A stretch of 64,000 bases of DNA from Nonomuraea angiospora (GTDB lineage: Bacteria; Actinomycetota; Actinomycetes; Streptosporangiales; Streptosporangiaceae): assembly GCF_014873145.1 (NCBI RefSeq), contig NZ_JADBEK010000001.1, positions 6,324,001 to 6,388,000 on the forward strand, read 5' to 3'. The position numbers and the translations under genes were made by a program. The notes beneath the pieces are model-generated. The model saw only the letters and a list, made by a program, of their open reading frames with translations. It was not told where the DNA came from and did not search any database. Positions within the stretch are counted from its first letter, which is position 1. Every line of letters starts with the position of its first letter. Positions 46,187 to 55,181 of this stretch are shown piece by piece.

Positions 46187-46771
46187 TCAGCCGACCGCCT
46201 CGCCGAGTTCGGCGACGCTGGGCCGGACCGGCTGCGCACGCGCCTCCAGGTGGGCGAACGCCTCCTCCACCGTGGAGGTCCAGGAGATCGCGTCGAAGAC
46301 GTCGGGCCGGGTGAAGCCCTCGTCGTACAGGTGGTTCATCAGCTGCTTGAGCGGGTCGTACAGACCCCAGGGGTCGAGGATCACCAGGGGGCGGTCGTGC
46401 ATGCCGAGCACCCGCGCGGTCCAGATCTCGAACAGCTCCTCCAGCGTGCCGATGCCACCGGGCAGCACGAGGAACGCGTCGGAGCGGGCGTCCATGATCC
46501 CCTTGCGCTCGCGCATGTCGGTGGTGACGATCAGCTCGTCGGACTCCTCGTCCGCCACCTCGATGTCCACCAGCACCTGCGGGATCACGCCGATCGTGCG
46601 TCCGCCGCCCGCGCGGGCCGCGGAGCCGACCGCGCCCATGCAGGAGACGGTGGCGCCGCCGCTCACCAGGGTGTGGCCCCGCTTGGCGAGCTCGGCGCCC
46701 ACGTGTCCGGCCAGGTCGATGTACTTCTTGTCGATGTTCAGGCTGGAGGCGCAGAAGACGCAGATATTCAC
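46187..46771 (-). CDS. LOG-family cytokinin riboside phosphoribohydrolase-like protein
   Basis: 194 residues from GTG 46771 (MNICVFCASSL). The Rossmann fold has GHTLVSGGATVSCMGAVG and the diagnostic PGGIGTLEELFEIWT with the catalytic Glu. LOG enzymes split N6-modified AMP into adenine base and ribose phosphate. A second, longer LOG gene lies 11 nt upstream on the same strand; both are probably in one transcript with downstream genes. Mycobacterial Rv1205 is the recognised relative. Confidence 0.92.
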   Translation of the reverse strand: MNICVFCASSLNIDKKYIDLAGHVGAELAKRGHTLVSGGATVSCMGAVGSAARAGGGRTIGVIPQVLVDIEVADEESDELIVTTDMRERKGIMDARSDAFLVLPGGIGTLEELFEIWTARVLGMHDRPLVILDPWGLYDPLKQLMNHLYDEGFTRPDVFDAISWTSTVEEAFAHLEARAQPVRPSVAELGEAVG

Positions 46772-46782
46772 ATCGGGGAAGC

Positions 46783-47589
<807 letters not shown>

Positions 47590-47736
47590 GCTAGCCCTCT
47601 TCGGGCGGGATGGGCGTCCTGAGCGCGAACACCGCAGGTCAGGCCGGTGAACCCCGCCTCTAAAAAATCTTGAAAAAACCAGGGAACCGGATTTCGACCC
47701 CCCTGCGTCTAACGGACGAGGGTGCTGCTCGGGACT

Positions 47737-47782
47737 GAAAGTGGTCTTCCCCGCCAAATGGCCGGCGAGGAAGGCCACTTTC
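47737..47782 (-). terminator. dapE terminator
   Basis: gaaagtggtcttccccgcc faces ggccggcgaggaaggccact plus ttc around AAAT, a stem of about 19 bp with a small asymmetry. It overlaps the dapE stop codon by two bases and separates the dap genes from the LOG pair. Confidence 0.82.
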
Positions 47783-48836
47783 ATTTTGTGAGCCAGTCGA
47801 GCATGGCCCGCTCGCTCTCGACGATCTTCGTCAGCGACACGTACTCGCCCTGCTGGTGCGCCAGGTTCGGATCCCCGGGACCGTAGTTCACGGCGGGCAC
47901 CCCGAGCGCGGAGAAACGGGCGACGTCCGTCCAGCCCAGCTTGGCGCGCGGCGTGCCGCCGACGGCCGCGGTGAAGGCCGCCGCCACCGGGTGCGTCAGC
48001 CCCGGCCTGGCCCCGGGCGCGGCGTCCACGAAGCTCACCTCGAACCCGTCGAAGACCTCGCGTACGTGCTCCTGCGCCTGCTCGACCGTCAGATCGGGAG
48101 CGAACCGGTAGTTGACGGACACCACGCACAGGTCGGGGATGACGTTGCCCGCGACCCCGCCCCGGACGCCGACGGCGTTGAGGCCCTCGTGGTATTCGAG
48201 GCCGTCGACCACCGGCAGCCGCGCCTCGTACGCGTTCAGCCTGGCCAGGACCGGCTCGATCCCGTGAATGGCGTTGACCCCGAACCACGACCTGGCGCTG
48301 TGGGCCCGCTTGCCCCTGACGGTGACATCGGCGCGCAGCGTGCCCTGGCAGCCGCCCTCGATCGTCCCGTCGGTCGGCTCCATGAGCACCGCGAAGTCGG
48401 CCGCCAGCCAGTCGGGGTGGTCCCTGGCCACGCGGTTGAGGCCGTTGCGCTCGGCCTCGACCTCCTCGCAGTCGTAGAAGACGTACGTGACGTCCTTGTT
48501 GGGGGCGGGGACGGTGGCCGCGAGCTTGAGCGCGACCGCCACGCCGGCCTTCATGTCGGACGTGCCGCACCCGTAGAGCAGGTCGCCCTCCACCCGGCTG
48601 GGCAGGTTGGCGGCGACGGGGACGGTGTCGAGGTGCCCGGCGATCAGCACCCGCTCGGACCTGCCCAGCTCGGTGCGGGCCACGACCGTCTCGCCCGACC
48701 TGTCGACCTTGAGGTGCGGCAGCGCGGACAGCGCCACCTCGACCGCGTCGGCCAGCGCCCGCTCGTCGCCGCTCACCGACTCGATGTCCACGATCGCCGC
48801 GGTCAGCGCGCGTACGTCCTGTGTGAGATCAAGCAT
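47781..48836 (-). CDS. dapE: succinyl-diaminopimelate desuccinylase
   Basis: 351 residues from ATG 48836. M20 peptidase: [12 protein letters not shown] (metal His/Asp), [31 protein letters not shown] (catalytic and metal Glu), [43 protein letters not shown] (dimer lid), LGWTDVARF, and HQQGEYVSL with the last metal His. Removes succinate from N-succinyl-LL-DAP in lysine and peptidoglycan synthesis. Its ATG shares one base with the dapD stop (TGATG). Confidence 0.95.
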   Translation of the reverse strand: MLDLTQDVRALTAAIVDIESVSGDERALADAVEVALSALPHLKVDRSGETVVARTELGRSERVLIAGHLDTVPVAANLPSRVEGDLLYGCGTSDMKAGVAVALKLAATVPAPNKDVTYVFYDCEEVEAERNGLNRVARDHPDWLAADFAVLMEPTDGTIEGGCQGTLRADVTVRGKRAHSARSWFGVNAIHGIEPVLARLNAYEARLPVVDGLEYHEGLNAVGVRGGVAGNVIPDLCVVSVNYRFAPDLTVEQAQEHVREVFDGFEVSFVDAAPGARPGLTHPVAAAFTAAVGGTPRAKLGWTDVARFSALGVPAVNYGPGDPNLAHQQGEYVSLTKIVESERAMLDWLTK

Positions 48837-49669
48837 CAGGTGTTCACTCCGTGTTCGCGCAGCACGTCGTTGAGCGCCGCCTTGTCGTGTCGCTGCCCCG
48901 GCTCCAGGCGCTTGAGCACCAGCACGCACGGCAGGCCGAACGTGCCGCCGGGGAACTCCTTCTGCCGGGTGCCGCCGACCGCCACGCACCACGCAGGGAC
49001 GTGGCCGCGGGCCAGCTCCTCGCCGGTCTGCACGTCGATCACCGGGATCGAGCCGGACAGGATCGTGCCGGCGCCGACGACCGCGCCCTCGCCCACCCGG
49101 GCGCCCTCGACGATCATCGAGCGGCTGCCGATCAGCGCGCCGTCGCCGACGACGACCGGCACGGCGTTGGGCGGCTCCAGCACGCCGCCGATGCCCGCCC
49201 CGCCCGACAGGTGGACGTTCTTCCCGATCTGCGCGCACGAGCCGACGGTGGCCCAGGTGTCCACCATGGTCCCCTCGTCCACGTACGCGCCGATGTTCGT
49301 GAACGACGGCATCAGCACCACCCCGGGCGCCAGGTACGAGCCCCAGCGGGCGATCGCGCCGGGCACCACACGCACGCCGTCGAGCGAGCTCTTGAGCGGG
49401 ACCCGGTCGTGATGCTGGAAGTCGCCCACCTGCGAGCGCGCCATGCCGAGCACCTTGAAGCTGAGCAGGATGGCCCGTTTGGCGCGTTCGTCCACGACCA
49501 CCTCGCCACCCTCCAGGCGCGCGGCCCTGGCCTCGCCCCTGTCGAGCAGGTCGACGGCGCCGACGATCAGCCGGCGCGCCTCGGCGTCGGCCGGCGACAG
49601 CTCCGCCCGGCGCTCCCACAACTCGTCCACCACCGGGGAAATCGCTGAGGTGGTGCTCACGTCACTCAT
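48836..49669 (-). CDS. dapD: tetrahydrodipicolinate N-succinyltransferase, short (enterobacterial-like) type
   Basis: 277 residues from ATG 49669 (GTG 49675 possible). Left-handed beta-helix hexapeptide repeats: [69 protein letters not shown] is very close in pattern to E. coli DapD, rather than to the longer DapD I know from Mycobacterium. Transfers succinate from succinyl-CoA to tetrahydrodipicolinate. Coupled to dapE. Confidence 0.93.
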   Translation of the reverse strand: MSDVSTTSAISPVVDELWERRAELSPADAEARRLIVGAVDLLDRGEARAARLEGGEVVVDERAKRAILLSFKVLGMARSQVGDFQHHDRVPLKSSLDGVRVVPGAIARWGSYLAPGVVLMPSFTNIGAYVDEGTMVDTWATVGSCAQIGKNVHLSGGAGIGGVLEPPNAVPVVVGDGALIGSRSMIVEGARVGEGAVVGAGTILSGSIPVIDVQTGEELARGHVPAWCVAVGGTRQKEFPGGTFGLPCVLVLKRLEPGQRHDKAALNDVLREHGVNT

Positions 49670-49707
49670 GGCCACGGAGCTTATCCGCCACGGGTAGGTT
49701 CTTCAGG

Positions 49708-50529
49708 GTGCGCCTGCGCTTCTCCCGTGGAGTCATCACCATCGCGATCATCGTCATCGTGCTCGCCGTGGGCATCTCCGTGGGCCTGTTCCACCTGCTG
49801 AAGAAGACCAAGCCGCTGGCGGTGGCGCCGGAGCCGCACTGCACCGTGCGCACCCCGCTGGGCGAGCGCTATCTCGACTTCGAGCAGGCCGAGATCTCCG
49901 CCACCATCGCGGCCGTCGCGGCCCGCCGCCGGCTGCCCGAGCGGGCCGTCGTGATCGCGTACGCCACGGCGCTCCAGGAGTCCAAGATCTACAACCTCGA
50001 CTACGGCGACCGTGACTCGGTGGGCGTGTTCCAGCAGCGGGAGTCGCAGGGCTGGGGCAGCAAGAAGCAGCTCATGGACCCCGTCTACGCCACGAACAAG
50101 TTCTTCGCCGCGCTGGAGAAGGTCAAGAACTACCGCAAGATGCCGCTGGCCGAAGCGGCCCAGGAGGTGCAGCGCTCGGCGGGCGGCTACGCGTACGCGC
50201 AGCACGAGGAGGAGGCCAAACTGCTCGCCGCCGCCTTCACCGGGCGGGTCCCGCGCGCCGTCCACTGCTGGTATCCGCCGGGCAAGAAGACCCCGGCGCC
50301 GCAGCCCCGTACCGCCGAGGCCCGCAAGCAGCTGGCCAGGGCGCTCGGCAGCACGGCCGTCACCTCGGAGCGGCGGGGCTGGTTGATCGCCGCCTGGTCG
50401 GTCTCCTACTCGCAGAAGTACGCGCTACGCCAGGTCGGGTTCGCGGGGGCGACGTGGAAGAACGACGTGGAGCTCGAGAGCTGGCAGACCGGCGGCAAGG
50501 CCGGCACCCGCGAGGTCGAGCTCTCCTAA
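49708..50529 (+). CDS. membrane-anchored lysozyme-like (transglycosylase-like) protein
   Basis: 273 residues from GTG 49708. Signal anchor (VITIAIIVIVLAVGISVGLFHLL), then a helical domain with AIAYATALQESKIYNLDYGDRDSVGVFQQRESQGWG: the ALQES Glu and the GVFQQR motif are those of lysozyme-like transglycosylases. A second half with CWYPPGKK and AAWSVSYSQKYALRQVGFAGATWK ends the protein. Such proteins are sometimes mislabelled heavy-metal transporters. Probable cell-wall role outside the membrane. Divergent from dapD by 38 bp. Confidence 0.82.
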   Translation: MRLRFSRGVITIAIIVIVLAVGISVGLFHLLKKTKPLAVAPEPHCTVRTPLGERYLDFEQAEISATIAAVAARRRLPERAVVIAYATALQESKIYNLDYGDRDSVGVFQQRESQGWGSKKQLMDPVYATNKFFAALEKVKNYRKMPLAEAAQEVQRSAGGYAYAQHEEEAKLLAAAFTGRVPRAVHCWYPPGKKTPAPQPRTAEARKQLARALGSTAVTSERRGWLIAAWSVSYSQKYALRQVGFAGATWKNDVELESWQTGGKAGTREVELS

Positions 50530-51176
50530 GAGGCGCGGCGGACGATGGTGATGGAGCCCGGCGGCAGGGGCTGGGCGTAACTGGCCGTCCACGACTGCCC
50601 CTGGATGCGTTCGAACGACAGCAGCCGCCCGTCCGAGGCGCGATAGTCCGCGAAGTCCAGCAGGCCCCGCTCGGGATGGCCGGTGTCGCCCTCGCTCCGG
50701 AACGCCGCCGTGCCCCGCTCGATCGGGGAGAACTCCACGCCCTCCATGACCAGCGTGCTCTTGGCCGGGACCATCCCCTGCGTGGGCACGTCCGTCCAGA
50801 GCTGGACCTCCAGATGGGGCGAATCACCCTCGTGCGCCTCGACCGAGAGCCACTGGAAGCGGCGGGCGCTGTCTCTGAGCAGGTATTCGACCCACTGCTG
50901 CCCCTGCCAGGAGACGAACATCGCGCCGAGCACCCGGCGGGGGGACCCGTGCACCTCGATCCGGTCGCCGACCCGGATCGTGCGAGGGTCGGTGTAGTCG
51001 GTGCCGGCATGCCCGGGCGCGATCACCGGCGCCGGCAGCGGGGTCTCGACGGGGGCGACCTCGACCGGCGGCGCGCTCGTACGGCCCTTCCTGTCCTGCC
51101 GCATGGTGGCCAGAAAAGCCCCAAGCAGCAGAAGGACGGTGGCGATGCTCAGCCCGAGTACGACCATGGAGGTCAT
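50526..51176 (-). CDS. DUF4178-domain membrane protein
   Basis: 216 residues from ATG 51176. One N-terminal membrane helix (MVVLGLSIATVLLLLGAFLATM), a Pro-rich linker, then the DUF4178 beta domain: IRVGDRIEVHGSPRRVLGAMFVSWQGQQWVEYLLRDSARRFQWLSVEAHE. Domain function unknown; in other actinobacteria it is next to DUF350 and spermidine-synthase-like genes, absent here. Tail-to-tail overlap of 4 nt with the lysozyme-like gene. Confidence 0.85.
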   Translation of the reverse strand: MTSMVVLGLSIATVLLLLGAFLATMRQDRKGRTSAPPVEVAPVETPLPAPVIAPGHAGTDYTDPRTIRVGDRIEVHGSPRRVLGAMFVSWQGQQWVEYLLRDSARRFQWLSVEAHEGDSPHLEVQLWTDVPTQGMVPAKSTLVMEGVEFSPIERGTAAFRSEGDTGHPERGLLDFADYRASDGRLLSFERIQGQSWTASYAQPLPPGSITIVRRAS

Positions 51177-51273
51177 GCTCATCGATCAGCTCGCTCCACT
51201 CGCGGTCTGCCTCGGCAAAAGCCCTTATCAATTTATGCGTATCAGCCGGATTGCCCGGCTATGACGGGCGATC

Positions 51274-52344
51274 CTACTGGAGGCGGCGCACCGCCGCAGC
51301 GATCCGCTCATCAGTCGCGGTAACCGCGATGCGGATGTGCCGCTCACCTGCCGATCCGTAGAACTCGCCCGGCGCGACCAAAATGCCGATTTCGGAAAGC
51401 TTCCCGACCTGATCCCAGGCGCTCTGCCCGTTCGACGCCCAGAAGTACAGCCCGGCCGTCGAATGGTCGATGTGCCACCCCGCCCGCTCCAGCGCGGGCC
51501 GCAGCAGGGCGCGGCGGGCGGAGTACAGCTCGCGCTGCCGGTCGGCGTGCTCGTCGTCGCCGAGCGCGACCGTCATGGCGGCCTGTACGGGCTGGGGCAT
51601 GATCATGCCCGCGTGCTTGCGCGTCTCCAGCAGCCGCTTGACCAGGACGGGATCTCCCGTCACGAACCCGGCGCGGTAGCCGGCCAGGTTGGAGCGCTTG
51701 GAGAGCGAGTGGACCGCGAGCAGCCCCTCGTGGGAGCCGCCGCAGACGTCGGGGTGGAGGATCGAGACCGGCTCCGCCTCCCAGCCGAGCTCGATGTAGC
51801 ACTCGTCGGAGGCCACCACGGCGCCGCGCTCGCGGGCCCAGGAGACCACCTTGCGCAGGTGTTCGGCGGGCAGCACCCGGCCCGTGGGGTTGCCCGGGGA
51901 GTTGACCCAGATGAGGTCGACGCGCTCGGGGCCGAGCGCGAGCGTGCTGTCGGAGGCCGTGCCCACGGCACCGGCCAGCCGGGCGCCCACGTCGTAGGTG
52001 GGGTAGGCCAGCTCGGGGAAGACCACCCGCCGCGCGCCCAGGTAGGTGGGCAGCCAGGCGACGAACTCCTTGGAGCCGATCAGCGGGAGCACGTCCTGCT
52101 GGTCGACGGTGACACCGTGCCTGCGCCGCAGCCACCCGGCCGCGGCCTCGCGCAGCGCCTTGGTGCCGTGCGTGAAGGGGTAACCGGGGCTGTCGGCCGC
52201 CCCCGCGAGAGCGTCCTGGACGATCCGCGGCACGGGATCGACGGGCGTGCCGATCGAGAGGTCGACGATGCCGTCGGGATGTGCGAGCGCGCGCTCCTTG
52301 TACGGCTCCAGCCGGTCCCAGGGGAAGTCGGGCAACTTGTTCAC
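51274..52344 (-). CDS. dapC: succinyl-diaminopimelate aminotransferase
   Basis: 356 residues. Class I/II PLP aminotransferase: LPLIGSKEFVAWLP, AYPTYDVGARLAGA, WVNSPGNPTGRVLPAEHLRKVVSWARERGAVVASDECYIEL (PLP ring contact), HSLSKRSNLAGYRAGFVTGD with the Schiff-base Lys in SLSKRSN, and GLYFWAS. The adjacent ferredoxin gene and the dapD/dapE genes a few kb away match the actinobacterial DapC context. Transfers amino groups from glutamate to N-succinyl-2-amino-6-ketopimelate. Confidence 0.93.
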   Translation of the reverse strand: MNKLPDFPWDRLEPYKERALAHPDGIVDLSIGTPVDPVPRIVQDALAGAADSPGYPFTHGTKALREAAAGWLRRRHGVTVDQQDVLPLIGSKEFVAWLPTYLGARRVVFPELAYPTYDVGARLAGAVGTASDSTLALGPERVDLIWVNSPGNPTGRVLPAEHLRKVVSWARERGAVVASDECYIELGWEAEPVSILHPDVCGGSHEGLLAVHSLSKRSNLAGYRAGFVTGDPVLVKRLLETRKHAGMIMPQPVQAAMTVALGDDEHADRQRELYSARRALLRPALERAGWHIDHSTAGLYFWASNGQSAWDQVGKLSEIGILVAPGEFYGSAGERHIRIAVTATDERIAAAVRRLQ

Positions 52345-52439
52345 GGTTCTCCAGGGTTGTCGGTCGCCGTACTCAAAAAGCGCACGCCGACGGGGCGCAT
52401 CCGAACCGGATGCCCCCGTGTACGGCGTGACAGGATCGT

Positions 52440-52766
52440 CTAGTGGTCCTCACCCTGCGGCGGCAGGGCTGCCACCACCGGGTGGTCCTTTTCGATCTTG
52501 CCGACCTTCGAGGCGCCACCGGGCGAGCCGAGGTCCTCGAAGAAGTCCACGTTCGCCTTGTAGAAGTCCTTCCACTGCTCGGGAAGGTCGTCCTCATAGA
52601 AAATCGCCTCGACGGGGCATACAGGCTCACACGCGCCGCAGTCCACGCACTCGTCGGGGTGGATGTAAAGCATGCGCTCGCCCTCGTAGATGCAATCGAC
52701 GGGGCACTCCTCGATGCACGCCTTGTCCAGGACGTCCACGCAAGGCTGCGCGATGACGTAGGTCAC
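52440..52766 (-). CDS. fdxA: 7Fe (3Fe-4S/4Fe-4S) ferredoxin
   Basis: 108 residues. [26 protein letters not shown] gives ligands of the 3Fe-4S site and one for the other cluster, and [18 protein letters not shown] the 4Fe-4S ligands; the C-terminal [16 protein letters not shown] extension is that of actinobacterial FdxA. Electron carrier, often for cytochrome P450s or stress metabolism. About 95 nt upstream of dapC on the same strand. Confidence 0.96.
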   Translation of the reverse strand: MTYVIAQPCVDVLDKACIEECPVDCIYEGERMLYIHPDECVDCGACEPVCPVEAIFYEDDLPEQWKDFYKANVDFFEDLGSPGGASKVGKIEKDHPVVAALPPQGEDH

Positions 52767-52871
52767 CTCGAGCTCCTTCTTCTCCGCACCATGGCATGAC
52801 TCTGACCGCGGTTTGCTACGCCCTAGTATTGCCGTGCTTGCCAGCTGGCCGAAACGGAGGGTGGCAAAGTC

Positions 52872-53102
52872 GTGGCCGCACGTCTCATCATCGCGATCAC
52901 AAGTCAGGATATAGGTGCACGCATCACCACCCGCAGGCGCGTTCCTGGGGGATTTCGAGATGCGGTGGGCATCCTCGTGTCGTGGGAGAACGGACTACTC
53001 AAAGTTCGCAAAAGAGACGGCACCGTGGTGGAGATACCGGAAGAGACGCTGGTGGCCGCCAAGGTGGTTCCGGCCGCGCCTCCTCGACCTGAACGAATGT
53101 AA
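52872..53102 (+). CDS. stand-alone small beta module resembling the N-terminus of a GNAT protein
   Basis: 76 residues from GTG 52872. [65 protein letters not shown] is an SH3-like beta barrel. In other actinobacteria I recall the same module as the first 70 residues of a GNAT acetyltransferase encoded next to fdxA. Here it stops after the PAAPPRP linker and no acetyltransferase follows, so the gene looks like a remnant or a free-standing module. Confidence 0.65.
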   Translation: MAARLIIAITSQDIGARITTRRRVPGGFRDAVGILVSWENGLLKVRKRDGTVVEIPEETLVAAKVVPAAPPRPERM

Positions 53103-53119
53103 CGGTAAGTATTTGTTGT

Positions 53120-54190
53120 GTGACTGTACGTACCTGCGCCGCCGCAGCAGCCATCCTCGCCAGCGCCGGATGCGGCGCGTCGTCCACCCACTCCACCTCT
53201 GCCCAGCCCAAGAACCTGCCGCCGGTCAACGTCCAGGCGAGCTCCATGAAGGCCGGCTTCGCCACCATGGACCGGCTGGTCGAGGCGGCCAAGCGTGAGG
53301 GCCAGCTCAACGTGATCGCGCTGCCTCACGACTGGGTCAACTACGGCGAGATCATCGAGGCGTTCGCCGACAAGTACGGGCTCAAGGTCAACGAGCTGGA
53401 GCCGACCGCCGGCAGCAAGCGCGAGCTGGACGCCGCCGCGCAGCTCAAGCCCGACGTCTTCGACCTGACCCTGGACGCGGCCGTCTCCGGGGCCGACCGG
53501 TTCGCCCCGTACAAGGTGCAGGTCTGGCAGGACCTGCCCGACGACGTCAAGGACCCGGCCGGCGCCTGGTACGCCGCCTACGGCGGCTACATGTCCATCG
53601 GGTACGACCCGCGCGAGGTCAAGCCCCCGGCCTCCTTCGCCGACCTGCTCAATCCCGGCTACCGGGTCGCGCTCGACGGCGACCCGCTGCGGTCGGAGGG
53701 GGCGTTCGACGGCGTGATGGCCGCCTCCATGCGCTCGGGCGTGCCGCAGCCGTCGCAGGGGGTGGCGCTGTTCGCCAAACTCAAGCAGGCCGGGCGGCTC
53801 ACCGACCTGGCCAAGGCCAACACCGTCATCGCCTGGGACCACCTGAACGCGGCCCGCAGCGCCGCCCACGCCGACGCGTGGAAGGTCACGATCCCCAAGG
53901 ACGCGCCACTCGGCGGCTACCACATGCAGGCCATCAACAAGGCGGCCCCGCATCCGGCCGCGGCCCGCCTGTGGCAGGAGTTCCTGTTCTCGAACGAGGG
54001 CCAGAACCTCTTCCAGAAGGGTTTCGCCCGCCCGGCGCGCAGCGAGGCGATGATCATGAAGGGCACGCTCGACGCCGAGCAGGCCGCGAAACTTCCCAAG
54101 GCTCCGGGCCCGCCGGTCCTCATGACAATCCCGCAGGCAGACGCGGCGAAGGCGTATCTCAACCGGGAATGGACCAAGAGTGTCGGATGA
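53120..54190 (+). CDS. ABC-type extracellular substrate-binding lipoprotein
   Basis: 356 residues from GTG 53120. Signal peptide with lipobox (AAAILASAGC), then a type-II periplasmic binding fold: RLVEAAKREGQLNVIALPHDWVNYGEIIEAFADKYGLKV, QLKPDVFDLTLDAA, AWYAAYGGYMSIGYDPREVKPPASFADLLNP and RLWQEFLFSNEGQNLFQKGFARP. Closest in style to putative spermidine/putrescine or iron(III) binding proteins. No permease or ATPase gene is adjacent, so the transporter must be elsewhere. Confidence 0.88.
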   Translation: MTVRTCAAAAAILASAGCGASSTHSTSAQPKNLPPVNVQASSMKAGFATMDRLVEAAKREGQLNVIALPHDWVNYGEIIEAFADKYGLKVNELEPTAGSKRELDAAAQLKPDVFDLTLDAAVSGADRFAPYKVQVWQDLPDDVKDPAGAWYAAYGGYMSIGYDPREVKPPASFADLLNPGYRVALDGDPLRSEGAFDGVMAASMRSGVPQPSQGVALFAKLKQAGRLTDLAKANTVIAWDHLNAARSAAHADAWKVTIPKDAPLGGYHMQAINKAAPHPAAARLWQEFLFSNEGQNLFQKGFARPARSEAMIMKGTLDAEQAAKLPKAPGPPVLMTIPQADAAKAYLNREWTKSVG

Positions 54191-54292
54191 GTCCCATGTG
54201 ACTTGATATGTCGTAGGGACGTTCAGGCTCTAAAGTGAGCAGACAGCACGGCCAGGGGGGCCCGTTGTCTGATCGAATGTGAGCTGATCGTC

Positions 54293-55069
54293 TTGCGATA
54301 TGACACACCGAGCTTGGAGCGGTGGAACAGTCGCGCCTACGACAGCAGCTTCGGCTACGTCTCTACTCAGGGCGCGCCACTGGTCGACCTGCTGGATCCG
54401 CGTCCCGGCGAGCGGGTGCTCGACCTCGGCTGCGGCACGGGCGTGCTCACCGCGCAGATCGCCTTCAGGGGCGCGGACGTGCTGGGCATCGACGGCTCCC
54501 CCGCGATGATCGAAAAGGCCCTCGCGCAGTACCCGGGGATCAACTTCATCGTCGGCGACGGGCACGACTTCAACGTCGTGAACCCGTACGACGCGGTGTT
54601 CTCCAACGCGGCGCTGCACTGGATGAGCCGCGACCCCGGTCTGGTGATCGCCCGGGTGCGCGAGGCGCTGACGCCCGGCGGGCGCTTCGTCGCCGAGATG
54701 GGCGGGGCCGGCAACTGCGCCGAGCTGACCGCCGCGATGCTGACGGCCTGGCGCGAGTACGGCCTGCGCGAACCCGATCTCCCGTGGTACTTTCCCTCGC
54801 CTGCCGAGTACGCCCGCCGCCTGGAGCAGGAGGGCTTCGTCGTCAGGTTGCTGGAATACTTCGACCGGCCGACCCCCCTGGACGAGTGCCCCGGCGGGGC
54901 CGCCGACTGGGTGCGCATGTTCGCCTCGTCGGTGCTCGAAGGACTCCCGCCGGAGATCGTGGAGCCCCTGCTTCATCGCGTGAACGAGTTGGCCGCGCCC
55001 GCGCTTCGCAGGGAGACTGGCTGGATGGCCGACTACGTGCGTCTACGCTTTGCCGCTGTTCGGCGTTGA
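54293..55069 (+). CDS. class I SAM-dependent methyltransferase
   Basis: 258 residues from TTG 54293. Rossmann methyltransferase: RVLDLGCGTGVLTAQIAFRGADVLGIDGSPAMIEKAL, FIVGDGHDF, YDAVFSNAALHWM, VREALTPGGRFVAEMGGAGN. The YDAVFSNAALHWM motif and the overall layout resemble trans-aconitate methyltransferase. It lies between the orphan binding protein and the helicase unit; no functional link is evident. Confidence 0.88.
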   Translation: MRYDTPSLERWNSRAYDSSFGYVSTQGAPLVDLLDPRPGERVLDLGCGTGVLTAQIAFRGADVLGIDGSPAMIEKALAQYPGINFIVGDGHDFNVVNPYDAVFSNAALHWMSRDPGLVIARVREALTPGGRFVAEMGGAGNCAELTAAMLTAWREYGLREPDLPWYFPSPAEYARRLEQEGFVVRLLEYFDRPTPLDECPGGAADWVRMFASSVLEGLPPEIVEPLLHRVNELAAPALRRETGWMADYVRLRFAAVRR

Positions 55070-55181
55070 TGCGTAGTACATGATGCGTAGGGCTGATTTG
55101 CCGGACTATGGTCTGTTCCGTGGGCGGCGAGATTATGGCTGCACCGCTGCGGCGGCGTGAGGGGCTGGTGAACGGAACGGG

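Noticed and set aside
47781..49619. A minus-strand frame extending dapE upstream by about 260 codons
   Set aside because: The extension lies in a shifted frame of dapD; DapE starts at 48836 by family length and TGATG coupling.
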